Shown here one piece after another: positions 32,471 through 41,536 of a stretch of DNA of 64,000 nt. Both the position numbers and the translations under genes were made by a program. The notes under the pieces were generated by a model. The model was not told where the DNA came from, ran no database searches, and worked only from the letters and a program-made list of their open reading frames with translations. Each line of letters starts with the position of its first letter. Position 1 is the first letter of the stretch. Source of the DNA: Bosea vestrisii (GTDB lineage Bacteria > Pseudomonadota > Alphaproteobacteria > Rhizobiales > Beijerinckiaceae); assembly GCF_030144325.1 (NCBI RefSeq), contig NZ_CP126307.1:2356001-2420000 (forward strand), read 5' to 3'.

Positions 32471-33256
32471 CTATCGCAGCATGTCGGCGAGTGCCTCGTG
32501 CATCGCTGCGCTGGAGATGTGGAACACCCCCTGATACGGCAGGTCGAGGTCGACGATCACGAACATGATGCTCGAGACCGACAAGACGCCGATCGCCAGG
32601 ACGGCGGCGCTGAGAGCGCGGCGCGGGATCTGCAGGCCGAAGCTCAGGAAGACCAGGCTGAGCCAGAAGCTCAGGATGCCGACGAAAAAGCCGCCGGATG
32701 GCGCGTTCGCATCCTCGATGACGTTCCATCTTGCGGATGAGGCATCCGCATAGGCTGCACGACAGCGGGTCGCGGAATGTTCGAGGCCAGTGTTTGGCAG
32801 GGCGTCCACGTCCGCGCCGATATCGCTGATCAATCGCGATAGGCTCCGATCCTCGCCGCGAACGGTCATGCCTCGCGTATCGGGCATGCCTGCGACGACA
32901 GGCACCGCCTCACGGGGCCATGTGCTTGCGATCACCGCGGCCGTGTATTGCTGGAGTTTCAGCCTGGTCGGATCGGCCGCGACTTTGAAAAGGCGCAGGC
33001 ACTGATCGAGATTGGCAAGGCGCGCGGCATAGGTGGAGCGGTTGCCGCTCGTGACGTCGAAACGCGCCCGCGTCGTCGACAGTTGCAGGCTGAGGATGAG
33101 CGCGGCGAAGGTGACCATCAGGCCGGTCACCAACCTGATCGAATCCATGTTCTCGCTGGTCAGGTGATGCTCGTGCAGACGCTTCCGCAATGCCATGCCG
33201 GCGAGCGCACTGACGCTGAACAGCGCGAGAAACGCGAAGACCAGGAGAAATTCCAT
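32471..33256 (-). CDS. DUF4239 domain-containing (bestrophin-like) membrane protein
   Basis: A 261-residue protein with an N-terminal helix (FLLVFAFLALFSVSALAGMAL), a second around residues 42-60 (LVTGLMVTFAALILSLQ) and two near the C-terminus (FFVGILSFWLSLVFLSFGLQ, AAVLAIGVLSVSSIMFVIVDL). The ending DLDLPYQGVFHISSAAMHEAL is diagnostic of DUF4239. The function is unknown; some relatives resemble bestrophin channels. The neighbouring LysR gene is convergent with only about 50 bases between. Confidence 0.85.
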   Translation of the reverse strand: MEFLLVFAFLALFSVSALAGMALRKRLHEHHLTSENMDSIRLVTGLMVTFAALILSLQLSTTRARFDVTSGNRSTYAARLANLDQCLRLFKVAADPTRLKLQQYTAAVIASTWPREAVPVVAGMPDTRGMTVRGEDRSLSRLISDIGADVDALPNTGLEHSATRCRAAYADASSARWNVIEDANAPSGGFFVGILSFWLSLVFLSFGLQIPRRALSAAVLAIGVLSVSSIMFVIVDLDLPYQGVFHISSAAMHEALADMLR

Positions 33257-33349
33257 GGGATCTCCTTGGCTCTGCCTATCGTGAGGTCCGGTCGGTGTGA
33301 GCCTCAGCTTTTGCGACGCAAATCGTTGCCTCTGCCTGGATGACTGGAG

Positions 33350-34099
33350 TCAGGGTCCGACGAGTTGCCCACCGTCAACGACAATGGTCTGGGCGGTGAC
33401 CCAGCTGGCCTTGTCGGAAGCGAGGAAGAGCACGACCTCGGCGACCTCCTCCGGCTTGCCCATCCGACCGAAGGGAATGCTAGCCAGGGTCGCCTGATAG
33501 AGGTCGGGGTTCGACGTCTTCCGGTCTTCCCACGTCCCGCCGGCGAACTCGATCGAGCCGGGCGCGACACCATTCACCCTTATGCCCTTCTTCGCCAGCA
33601 TCTTCGCCTGGCTCGCGGTGTAGTGCATCACCGCCGCCTTGATGGCGCCATAGGGCGCCGAACGCGATGAAGCCCGCAGAGCCGAGATCGAGGAGATGTT
33701 TACGATCGACGAGCCAGGCTTCATATGGGGGATCGCCGCATGGCTGCCGCGGACGATCGCCATCATGTCGATGGTAAGCGAGGCGGCCCACCCCTCCTCG
33801 TCATCCGAATGGCCGAAGCCGGAGGCATTGTTGACGAGGACGTCCAGACCTCCAAGAGCTTTGACCGCCTCGGGCACATAGGCCTCGATCGCCTTTGCAT
33901 CGGCGAGATCGACGCTGGCCGCATGAGCGGTTGCACCGAGTGCCTCGATCTCCCGGCGCGCCGCCTCGAGCGGACCCGCACTCCGCGCACAGATCGAAAC
34001 CGCGGCGCCCTGCGCGGCGAACCCCAGCGCGATCGAACGCCCGATGCCGCGGCTGCCGCCCATGACGATCACGCGCTTGCCGGCGAATTCCTTGGCCAT
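33350..34099 (-). CDS. SDR family oxidoreductase
   Basis: A 249-residue short-chain dehydrogenase started at the ATG at 34099 (MAKEFAGKRVIVMGG); the open frame further upstream is shadow. The motifs are MGGSRGIGRSIALGFA, NNASGFGHS, ISSISALRASSRSAPYGAIKAAV (catalytic Ser, Tyr, Lys) and VNGVAPGSIEFAGG. The C-terminal TAQTIVVDGGQLV matches FabG-like proteins. Downstream of an acyl-CoA ligase on the same strand; the pair may act in fatty or aromatic acid metabolism. Confidence 0.9.
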   Translation of the reverse strand: MAKEFAGKRVIVMGGSRGIGRSIALGFAAQGAAVSICARSAGPLEAARREIEALGATAHAASVDLADAKAIEAYVPEAVKALGGLDVLVNNASGFGHSDDEEGWAASLTIDMMAIVRGSHAAIPHMKPGSSIVNISSISALRASSRSAPYGAIKAAVMHYTASQAKMLAKKGIRVNGVAPGSIEFAGGTWEDRKTSNPDLYQATLASIPFGRMGKPEEVAEVVLFLASDKASWVTAQTIVVDGGQLVGP

Positions 34100-34196
34100 G
34101 CGGACGATTCCCCCATTGATGTATCGGAGCCAATATAGCTGCGGCGCAAGGCTTCGCTTCAAGTTCCGTCGCCCGCTGCCCGCGCATGGCAGCCCC

Positions 34197-35819
34197 TCAC
34201 CCCGGCAGCCGATACTCCTTGAACATCTCGCGCAGCGCCGTCTTCTGGATCTTGCCCGTCGCCGTGTGCGGGATCGCCTCGACCAGCACGACATCATCAG
34301 GCAGCCACCATTTCGCGACCTTGCCGGTCATGAAGGCGAGCATCTCCTCGCGGCTGGGCGAACGTCCCGGCTTGGGCACGATCACCAGCAACGGCCGTTC
34401 GTCCCATTTCGGATGGGCGACGCCGATCACCGCGGCTTCCGCAACATCGGGATGGCCGATGGCGAGGTTTTCGAGCTCGATCGACGAGATCCATTCGCCG
34501 CCGGACTTGATCACGTCCTTGGAGCGGTCGGTGACCTGCATGTAGCCATGGGGATCGATGGTCGCGACGTCGCCGGTGTCGAAGAAGCCGTGCTCGTCGA
34601 GGATCGGCTGGTCGTGGCGGTAATAGGCGCCAGCGACGGCCGGCCCGCGCACTTTCAGCCGCCCGAAGGTCTTGCCATCCCAGGGCAGCTCCGTGCCGTG
34701 ATCGTCGGTCAGGCGAAACTCGACGCCGAACTGCGGATGGCCCTGCTTGACCTTGAGGTCGTAGAGCGCGTCACCCTGGAGCTCGGAATAGACCGGCTTG
34801 ATCGAGCAGAACGAGCCGATCGGGCTCATCTCGGTCATGCCCCAGGCATGATCGACGGTGACGCCATATTTCGTCTCGAACGCCTCGGTCATCGCCCGCG
34901 GGCAGGCCGAGCCGCCGATCACCACGCGCTTCAGCGTGTCGAGCTTGCCGCCTGATGCCTCGAGATGCTGGAGCAGGCCGAGCCAGACCGTCGGCACCGC
35001 CGCGGTGAGCGTCACTCCTTCGCCGTTGAGCAAATCGAGCAGCGAGGCGCCATCGAGCTTGGCACCGGGCATGACCAGCTTCGCCCCGGTCATCGGTGCC
35101 GAAAAAGCCAGCGACCAGCTATTGGCGTGGAAGAGCGGCACCACCGGCAAGACGACGGTCTGCGCCGATAGGCCCATATAGTCGGGCTGGGCACAGGCCA
35201 TGGCGTGCAGCACGTTCGAGCGGTGCGAATAGAGCACGCCCTTGGGCCCGCCGGTCGTGCCCGAGGTGTAGCAGAGCCCGGCCGCGGTGTTCTCGTCGAG
35301 ATCGGCCCAGGCGAAATCGGCGTCGGCCTCGGCCAGCCAGTCCTCGTAGGCGACGGCGTTCCTCAGCGAGGTCTCCGGCATATGCGCGGCGTCGGTCATG
35401 ACGATGTAGCGCTCGATCGTCGGCAGCTTGTCCTGCAGGCCCTCGACCAGCCCAACGAAGGTCAGGTCGAGGAAGAGCAACCGATCCTCGGCATGGTTGA
35501 TCAGCTGGGCGATCTGCTCGGGGAAGAGCCGCGGATTGACGGTGTGGGTGATCGCGCCGATGCCGCTGATCCCGTACCAGAGCGCCAGATGCCGGTCGGT
35601 GTTCCAGGCCAGGGTCGCGACGCGGTCGCCGAGGCGGATGCCCTCGCGCGTCAGCCGCTTTGCGATCGTCAGCGCGCTCTGCCGGATCTCGGCATAGGTG
35701 GTGCGGCGGATCGGCCCTTCGACGCTGCGGGAGACGACCTCGCGGGTGCCGTGCTGGATCGCCGCGTGGTCGATGATCCGGTGGATCAGCAGCGGCCAAT
35801 TCTGCATCAGCCCGAGCAT
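34197..35819 (-). CDS. AMP-binding acyl-CoA ligase (FadD/AlkK-like)
   Basis: A 540-residue adenylate-forming enzyme. YTSGTTGGPKGVLYSHRS is the P-loop (about residues 187-204), GMTEMSPIGSF the adenine-binding motif, FDTGDVATIDPHGYMQVTDRSKD the hinge region, and GKIQKTALRE near the C-terminus supplies the catalytic lysine. The N-terminus (LLIHRIIDHAAIQHG) matches medium/long-chain fatty-acyl-CoA synthetases. It activates a carboxylic acid to its CoA thioester in the cytosol. Divergent from a MarR-type gene with a dyad in the shared promoter, which suggests induction by the acid or acyl-CoA. Confidence 0.93.
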   Translation of the reverse strand: MLGLMQNWPLLIHRIIDHAAIQHGTREVVSRSVEGPIRRTTYAEIRQSALTIAKRLTREGIRLGDRVATLAWNTDRHLALWYGISGIGAITHTVNPRLFPEQIAQLINHAEDRLLFLDLTFVGLVEGLQDKLPTIERYIVMTDAAHMPETSLRNAVAYEDWLAEADADFAWADLDENTAAGLCYTSGTTGGPKGVLYSHRSNVLHAMACAQPDYMGLSAQTVVLPVVPLFHANSWSLAFSAPMTGAKLVMPGAKLDGASLLDLLNGEGVTLTAAVPTVWLGLLQHLEASGGKLDTLKRVVIGGSACPRAMTEAFETKYGVTVDHAWGMTEMSPIGSFCSIKPVYSELQGDALYDLKVKQGHPQFGVEFRLTDDHGTELPWDGKTFGRLKVRGPAVAGAYYRHDQPILDEHGFFDTGDVATIDPHGYMQVTDRSKDVIKSGGEWISSIELENLAIGHPDVAEAAVIGVAHPKWDERPLLVIVPKPGRSPSREEMLAFMTGKVAKWWLPDDVVLVEAIPHTATGKIQKTALREMFKEYRLPG

Positions 35820-35913
35820 GCGTTTCTCCCTGTCGTCCTGCTTCGGTTTTTGGCAGCATAGCCAGCGGGCGCCCTGCGGCGAAAGCCCTCGCGTCCGATC
35901 GGGAGATGAGTTA

Positions 35914-35927
35914 GTTTACAGCTAAAC
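35914..35927. promoter_or_regulatory. Putative MarR operator (GTTTA-CAGC-TAAAC)
   Basis: Five-base inverted arms with a four-base spacer lie nine bases before the MarR start, in the 117-base divergent region with the acyl-CoA ligase. Size, AT-rich arms and position suit a MarR dimer repressing both genes. Confidence 0.5.
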
Positions 35928-35936
35928 GATCTAGGG

Positions 35937-36419
35937 ATGAACGCCTTGTCCGTGCCGCGCCCAGCCCCCGCCCCGGAGCCCATTGAGCCGGACCGCGTCT
36001 GGTTCCGCTTCATGCGGCTGCATCAACGCATGCTCGGCCAGATGACGGCGCGCATCCGCGAGCTCGGCCTTTCGATCCCGCAATTCGACCTGCTCTCGAC
36101 GCTGACCGAGCGCGAGGGCATCAGCCAGAGCGAGCTCGCCGAGCGGCTCTACGTCACCAAGGGCAATGTCTCCGGCCTGGTCGACCGCCTCGTCCAGGCC
36201 GGCCTGGTCGAGCGCCGCGCCATCGTCGGCGACCGGCGCTCCTACGCCATGCACCTCACCGCCGAAGGCCGCCGCCTCGCCGAGGCCGGGATGACGACGC
36301 AGCACGATTACGTCGCGCAGACGCTCGGCAAGCTGCCGGCGGCGGATCTCGCCGAACTCGACCGGCTGGTCCTGGCCTGGCGCGAGCGCGCCCGCGCCCT
36401 TGACGCGGATCAGGGCTGA
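35937..36419 (+). CDS. MarR family transcriptional regulator
   Basis: A 160-residue winged-helix regulator. GLSIPQFDLLSTLTEREGIS and QSELAERLYVTKGNVSGLVDRL are the recognition region, and RRAIVGDRRSYAMHLTAEG forms the wing with the conserved D-R-R. Its stop overlaps the next start by one base (TGATG), tying it to a patatin-like gene. It is divergent from the acyl-CoA ligase. Likely a repressor released by an aromatic or fatty acid derivative. Confidence 0.93.
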   Translation: MNALSVPRPAPAPEPIEPDRVWFRFMRLHQRMLGQMTARIRELGLSIPQFDLLSTLTEREGISQSELAERLYVTKGNVSGLVDRLVQAGLVERRAIVGDRRSYAMHLTAEGRRLAEAGMTTQHDYVAQTLGKLPAADLAELDRLVLAWRERARALDADQG

Positions 36420-37270
36420 TGTTCGCAGGCCTGGCTTATGCCGGCGGCGGCAACCGCTGTTACTGGCAGGGCGGCTTCTACGAGACGGTCGCGCCCCGCA
36501 TCGGCCTTGCGCCCCGTCGCATCGTCGGCGCCAGCGCCGGCGCCGGGGCCATGCTCTACAATGCGCTGGGGCTGGGGCCGACCGTGCGCGCCATGCTGCG
36601 CGAAGCCTGCGCCGGCCGCACCTCCGAGGTCGACTGGACCGCCTTCCGCCGCGGTGGCAGGCTGTTCCCGGTCGCCGAGATGTATCGCGAGATGCTCACG
36701 GCGCTGTTCACGCCCGAGCGGCTGGCGGCGCTCAAAGCCCAGGCCGATTTCCTGATCGCGATCTCGCGGCCGCCGCGCTTCTGGCCACTGCCTGTCATAA
36801 CCACCATCGGCATCGGCGCCTACCAGCTCGAGAAGCGCCTGCGTCGCCCGGTGCACCCGACCGCCGGGCGCAGGCTCGGCTTCCGGCCGGACCTGATCCG
36901 CATCGCCGACTGCGCCGATCCCGAACAGCTGGTCGATGCGCTGATGGCGAGCGCGGCCGTGCCGCCCTTCATGCCGGCGGGCAAGATCGGCGCCCGCGCC
37001 GCCCTCGATGGCGGCCTGGTCGACAGCGCCCCGGCCTGGGCGCTCGCCGAGATGGAGGCGGCGGGCGAGCAAACCCTCGTGGTGCTGACGCGCCCCTTCG
37101 CCGAGGTGCCCCAGGTCGAAAACCGCACCTATGTCCGGCCCTCGCAGGTGATCCCGGTCAGCCAGTTCACCATCCGCAACTGGGACGGCATCCGCTTCGC
37201 CTACGAGCTCGGCGTCAGGGACGGCGAGGATTTCTTGCGGCGGATGGATCGGGAGCGTCTGGCGGGTTAG
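36419..37270 (+). CDS. Patatin-like phospholipase family protein
   Basis: A 283-residue serine hydrolase of the patatin class. The oxyanion-hole motif is AYAGGGNRCYWQGGF (residues 5-19), the nucleophile elbow GASAGA (about residues 40-45) and the catalytic aspartate is in LDGGLVD (about residues 196-202). No signal peptide, so it acts in the cytosol or on the inner face of the membrane. Co-transcribed with the MarR regulator and near an acyl-CoA ligase, so lipid acyl hydrolysis followed by acyl activation is plausible. Confidence 0.9.
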   Translation: MFAGLAYAGGGNRCYWQGGFYETVAPRIGLAPRRIVGASAGAGAMLYNALGLGPTVRAMLREACAGRTSEVDWTAFRRGGRLFPVAEMYREMLTALFTPERLAALKAQADFLIAISRPPRFWPLPVITTIGIGAYQLEKRLRRPVHPTAGRRLGFRPDLIRIADCADPEQLVDALMASAAVPPFMPAGKIGARAALDGGLVDSAPAWALAEMEAAGEQTLVVLTRPFAEVPQVENRTYVRPSQVIPVSQFTIRNWDGIRFAYELGVRDGEDFLRRMDRERLAG

Positions 37271-37303
37271 GGAGGAACGCTCCGCCTGTACCCGGGATCG
37301 CGC

Positions 37304-38759
37304 ATGCCCTCGATCGACCTCACCGCCTCCGCCACGCGCCTGCGCACCGACCTGCTGGCCCGTCGCTTCAGCGCCCGCGATCTGCTCGAAGCGACCTTCG
37401 CCCGCATCGATGCACTGAACCCGTCCCTCAACGCCATCGTCGCGCAGGATCGCGAGGCGGCGCGGGCGTTTGCCGCGGAGTCGGACCGGCGCATCGCTGC
37501 CGGCGAGGCGCGCCCGCTCGAAGGCCTGCCGATCACGATCAAGGACGCCTTCGACGTCGCCGGCCTGCCCTCCTCGGGCGGCCTGCCGGCCTATAAGGAG
37601 CGCATTCCGGCCGAGGACGCGGCCGCCGTCGCCCGCCTGCGCGCGGCCGGCGCGATCATCCTCGGCAAGACCATGGTTCCGGTCTTCTCCGGCGACTTCC
37701 AGAGCTACAACCCGGCCCATGGCATCACCAACAACCCGTGGAATGCCGCGTATTCGCCTGGTGGTTCTTCGGGCGGCGCTGCGGTCGCGGTCGCGACCGG
37801 GATGAGCGCCTTCGAGCTCGGCTCGGATCTCGGCTCCTCGATCCGCTGGCCGGCCCAGGCCTGCGGCGTCTTCGGCCTCAAGACCAGCTGGGGCCTGGTC
37901 TCGACCTGGGGGCTGGTCCCGCCGCCGCCGGAGCGACGCACCTTGCGCAATGCCGATCTCGTCGTCGCCGGCCCGATCGCCCGTGCGGCCGAGGATCTCG
38001 CGCTGATCCTGCCGGTGCTTACCGGCCCGCGCGATCCGAACGTCGCTGGCGCGGGCCCTAGCCGCTCCGCGCAAGACCGAGGCAAAGGGCCTGCGCGTCG
38101 CGCTCTGGGCGCAGGAGCCGTTCGCGCCGGTCACCGGCGAGGTCTCGGACGCGGTGCGCGAAGCCGGGCGGCGCCTTGCCGAAGCCGGCGCGACCATCGA
38201 CGAGGCGGCACGCCCGGGCTTCCGTTTCACCGAAGCCTATGAGGTCTATGCGTTGCTGAACCACGCCGTCGTCGCCTATGGCCTGCCACCCAAGGTACGC
38301 GCCCGCATCCAGGCGCAAGCGGCGAAATATGCGCCCGGCGACCTCTCGCATCAGGCGCTGCAGGCCCGCGGCGCCCGAATGACGCCCGGTCTCTATCAGC
38401 AGATCCACCAGCGCCGCCTCGCGCTCAAGCGGCAATGGGCCCGCTTCTTCCAGAACTACGACGTGCTGCTCTGCCCGCCCGCGCCGGTCGCGGCGCAAAA
38501 GCACGATCATCTGCCCGATTTCCACGCCCGCCGGCTCGACATCGACGGGTTGGAACGCCCCTATCTCGACTTCCTGTGCTGGGCGAGCCTCGCCACCGGC
38601 GCCGACCTGCCGGCGCTCGCCGCCCCGATCGGGCTGTCACAGGCGGGGCTACCGATCGGCGTGCAGATCATCGCCCCCTTCGGCGAGGATCGGACGGCGA
38701 TCGCGGTCGGCGCGATGCTGGAGAAAACCGGCGCTGGCTACCGGTCGCCGGGGAAATAG
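37304..38759 (+). CDS. Amidase, apparent frameshift
   Basis: An amidase-signature-family hydrolase. Frame 1 covers the catalytic core: K80 in ITIKDAFD, the SPGGSSGGAA loop (about residues 151-160) and GSDLGSSIRWPA, which matches the usual GSDtGGSiR except that a Gly is Ser. After GPRDPNV near 38042 the sequence loses frame. The frame ending at 38759 continues LARALAAPRKTEAKGLRVALWAQ through to a normal C-terminus (IAPFGEDRTAIAVGAMLE). Removing one base near 38043 restores about 484 residues. As written the product ends at 38242 with a nonsense tail. Likely inactive if the break is real. Confidence 0.82.
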
Positions 38760-38770
38760 TAGCTGCCCGT

Positions 38771-39952
38771 TCAGAGCGGCATTCGGAACGTGAACCGGGT
38801 CTCGTCCGCATCAGAGGAGACCTCGAGCGTCCCGCCATGGGCCCTCGCGATTTCAGAGGAGATGTAGAGCCCAAGGCCAAGTCCCTGCTGGCTCGGCTTG
38901 GCCGAGGCGCGGACGAATGGCTTGAACAGCTCTTTCCTGATTGCGAGCGGAATCGGCTCGCCGGCATTGGCGACCGACAGCTCGAACGAGTTGCGCGTGT
39001 TGTGGGCTCGCACGATGACGGGGCGATCGTCGGCTCCATGCGTCAGGCCATTAGCGACCAGATTCGACAACATCTGCGCGATCCGTGCGCCGTCGCAATC
39101 AATCGGTCCCGACAGATCGAACTCGCTCAGCACCTCACGATCAGGATGCGAGGACCGCAATTCGCCGACGATCTGCTCGAGCATCGCCTTCAGCCCGGGC
39201 TCGTCGCTGCGATCGAGCAGGATGCCACCGCCGAGCCGTCCCCGTGCGAAGTCGAGGACGTCGCCGATCAGCGCGGACATCCGCATGAGGCTGCTTCGCA
39301 TCATCCCGGTCAGCGACCGGATTTTCGCGATGTCCTCGGTACGGTCGAGCATGCTCAACCCGGCGGAGACCGAGGCTACCGGGTTGCGCAGATCATGACC
39401 GAGCACCGCGATGAACTGCTCGCGGATTTCGCTGTTGTGGACCTCGCCGGCCAGGCTCGCCTGGCTCGCTGCCAGTTGCTGGTGCGCGTCGAGATGGAAG
39501 GCGATCAGCTCGGCAAAGAGCTTGAACATGCCCAGCGTCGCTGGATTGTTGAGCGAGCGGGGCTTGGGATCGATCGCGCACAACGTGCCGAAGAACCGGC
39601 CATCCGGCAGGATGATCGGCATCGAGATATAGCTCTCGAGGCCGTACATTTGCGGCGTGTGGTGCGTGCGATAGATCGGGTCTTCCGCGACATTGTCGAT
39701 GACGACGACTTCGCGATGCTCCCGGATTTCATGACAGATGGTCGTTTCGACCTTGAGCTCGCCGCCGGGCTGAAGCCCGAACCCGATCTCGTCACGGACA
39801 CCGCAAGCGACCCAGCGATCCTCGGTGACGCGCGCCACGGCGGCAAAACCCATCCCGGTCGTCCGGCAGACGACGTCGAGGATGGTCGGCACCGCGGCGA
39901 TCGATGCGATGGCCGCGACGTCTTCTGAGAAATCCTGCGGCATGGAGCTCAT
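38771..39952 (-). CDS. GAF domain sensor histidine kinase
   Basis: A 393-residue soluble kinase. A GAF domain covers about residues 20-160 (TTICHEIREHREVVVIDNVAEDP, FFGTLCAIDPKPRSL). A HisKA domain follows with H186 in AVLGHDLRNPVAS. The HATPase has its N box at SNLVANGLTHG and G box at GLGLGLYISSEIARAHGG. No membrane segments or signal peptide are seen. No response regulator lies beside it, so it is an orphan kinase. The GAF type (cysteine-containing, like those paired with phytochrome-type kinases) could sense small molecules or redox; chromophore binding is not evident. Confidence 0.92.
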   Translation of the reverse strand: MSSMPQDFSEDVAAIASIAAVPTILDVVCRTTGMGFAAVARVTEDRWVACGVRDEIGFGLQPGGELKVETTICHEIREHREVVVIDNVAEDPIYRTHHTPQMYGLESYISMPIILPDGRFFGTLCAIDPKPRSLNNPATLGMFKLFAELIAFHLDAHQQLAASQASLAGEVHNSEIREQFIAVLGHDLRNPVASVSAGLSMLDRTEDIAKIRSLTGMMRSSLMRMSALIGDVLDFARGRLGGGILLDRSDEPGLKAMLEQIVGELRSSHPDREVLSEFDLSGPIDCDGARIAQMLSNLVANGLTHGADDRPVIVRAHNTRNSFELSVANAGEPIPLAIRKELFKPFVRASAKPSQQGLGLGLYISSEIARAHGGTLEVSSDADETRFTFRMPL

Positions 39953-40063
39953 TGAAACAGCAATCGGCCCACGGGCGATCTTACGTCTATGTCAAAAGAC
40001 AACACCCGGTCCAACCTGGCTACACGATATGCTGACCGACGGCTCTGGCGAAGTGCGGACAAG

Positions 40064-41092
40064 TCAAAGACAATTGGCCAGCGAAGACCGGCGATTGCCG
40101 TCTCGCCCCATTGTTTCCGGCGCGGCGAGCATCGCGTTCAGCACCGCCTCCTGCGTCGCCTCAGCCGCAGCACGGAACGGCAGGTCGATCCGGTTCTCGT
40201 TGAGCACGGTGAGGGGGGCGAGGTCGGCCTCCTCATGATGGGCGATCCGGCTCGCGGTCGAAAAGGCGATGGCGATGTCGCCGCTGCCATTGCCCCAGAA
40301 GGCGCCGAGCCGGGCCAGGCCCGCGCCGCAGCGTCGGGCGATGCGCGCGAGCTGACGGCTCTCCAGCGGCAGATCGGTCGCCAGGACGATGATGATCGAG
40401 CCCCGCTCCGGCGGCTGGACCGGGTTCGCAGCTGGCGGCAGCGGACGGCGGCCATCCGGCAGGATGAGATCGCCGGCATTGCCGAAATTCGCCTGCACCA
40501 GCACGCCGAGCGTGAAGCGGCGGCCGTCGAGCGCGATCAGACGCGATGCCGTGCCGATACCGCCCTTGAAGCCGAAGGCGCTCATGCCGGTGCCGGCGCC
40601 GACCGCGCCCTCCTCGACCGGCCCGCCACTGGCCGTATCGAGCGCCGCTTCCGCATCGGCGACGGTCAGGCGCCGGGCGCGGATGTCGGAGAGAAAGCCG
40701 TCATTGCATTCGAGCACGAGCGAATTCACGGTTCCGGTCGTGCGGCCGATCTCCGGATTGTTGGCAAGCGCGCGCCCGACCAGCGCCTCGATACCTACAG
40801 CGACGGAGAAGGTGTTGCCGAGCAGGAGCGGGGTCTCGATCTGGCCGAGCTCGGCGAGCTGCATCACCCCGGCGCTCTTGCCGAAGCCGTTGATCACCTC
40901 GACGCCAGCCCGCAGCTTCTCGCGGAAGAGATCGCCCTGATGCGGCAGCACCGCGGTGAAGCCGGTCAGGACATCGCCCTCGCGTAACGTGCGATGGCCC
41001 ACGGCGACGCCGGCGACATCGGTGATCGCGTTGAGCGGCCCCGGCGGCAGCGAACCGCAGACCAGGCCGTAATCGCGTGCCCGCTTGCCCAA
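40064..41092 (-). CDS. P1 family (S58, DmpA-like) peptidase
   Basis: A 342-residue N-terminal-nucleophile peptidase of the DmpA/BapA family. DYGLVCGSLPPGPLNAITDVAGVAVGH is the typical opening, and GAGTGMSAFGFKGGIGTASR is the conserved central motif. These proteins cleave themselves and act as aminopeptidases on D-amino-acid, beta-amino-acid or short L-peptides. No signal peptide is present. A VOC protein gene lies 24 bases upstream on the same strand. Confidence 0.9.
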   Translation of the reverse strand: MGKRARDYGLVCGSLPPGPLNAITDVAGVAVGHRTLREGDVLTGFTAVLPHQGDLFREKLRAGVEVINGFGKSAGVMQLAELGQIETPLLLGNTFSVAVGIEALVGRALANNPEIGRTTGTVNSLVLECNDGFLSDIRARRLTVADAEAALDTASGGPVEEGAVGAGTGMSAFGFKGGIGTASRLIALDGRRFTLGVLVQANFGNAGDLILPDGRRPLPPAANPVQPPERGSIIIVLATDLPLESRQLARIARRCGAGLARLGAFWGNGSGDIAIAFSTASRIAHHEEADLAPLTVLNENRIDLPFRAAAEATQEAVLNAMLAAPETMGRDGNRRSSLANCL

Positions 41093-41116
41093 GATGATCT
41101 CCTGTCTTGGTGCCGA

Positions 41117-41536
41117 TCAGATCGCCGCGTTGAACACGGCTTCAATGTGATGGCCATCGGGATCGACGATGAAGGCCGCATAATAGTGCGAGCCGTAATG
41201 CGCCCGCAGGCCGGGCACACCATTGTCGCGCCCGCCATGCTGAAGCGCGGCGCGGTGGAATAGGTCCACGGCTCCCCGGCCCGGCGCCGCGAAAGCGAGA
41301 TGGAACCCCGGTCCCGGCGGCCGCTGCCCCTCCGGGCGATGCTTCAGCGCCAGGCCATCGCCACCGCCCGGAGCGCCGTAACCGACGGCCTGATTGGCCT
41401 CTCCGGGCCGGAGATCGCTCCAGACGCGGGCATAACCGAGCGGCGCAAGCACGGCATCGTAGAAGGCGGCGGCGCGTTCGATATCGCCGACGCCGAGGGA
41501 GAGATGGTGCAGCATCGGCCGGTCCGGCTCGCTCAC
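41117..41536 (-). CDS. VOC family protein (glyoxalase/bleomycin-resistance fold)
   Basis: A 139-residue single-domain vicinal-oxygen-chelate protein. MLHHLSLGVGDIERAAAFYDAVLAPLGY opens the first beta-alpha-beta unit. HLAFAAPGRGAVDLFHRAALQHGG opens the second, and YYAAFIVDPDGHHIEAVF is the closing metal-site strand with a likely Glu ligand. Its start overlaps the preceding cysteine-rich gene's stop by four bases. The substrate is unknown. Confidence 0.88.
   Translation of the reverse strand: MSEPDRPMLHHLSLGVGDIERAAAFYDAVLAPLGYARVWSDLRPGEANQAVGYGAPGGGDGLALKHRPEGQRPPGPGFHLAFAAPGRGAVDLFHRAALQHGGRDNGVPGLRAHYGSHYYAAFIVDPDGHHIEAVFNAAI

Noticed and set aside
36088..36160. Possible leaderless or alternative start of the MarR gene
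   Set aside because: Later methionines would cut into the winged-helix domain. The ATG at 35937 is the only start that keeps the full first helix despite a weak ribosome site.
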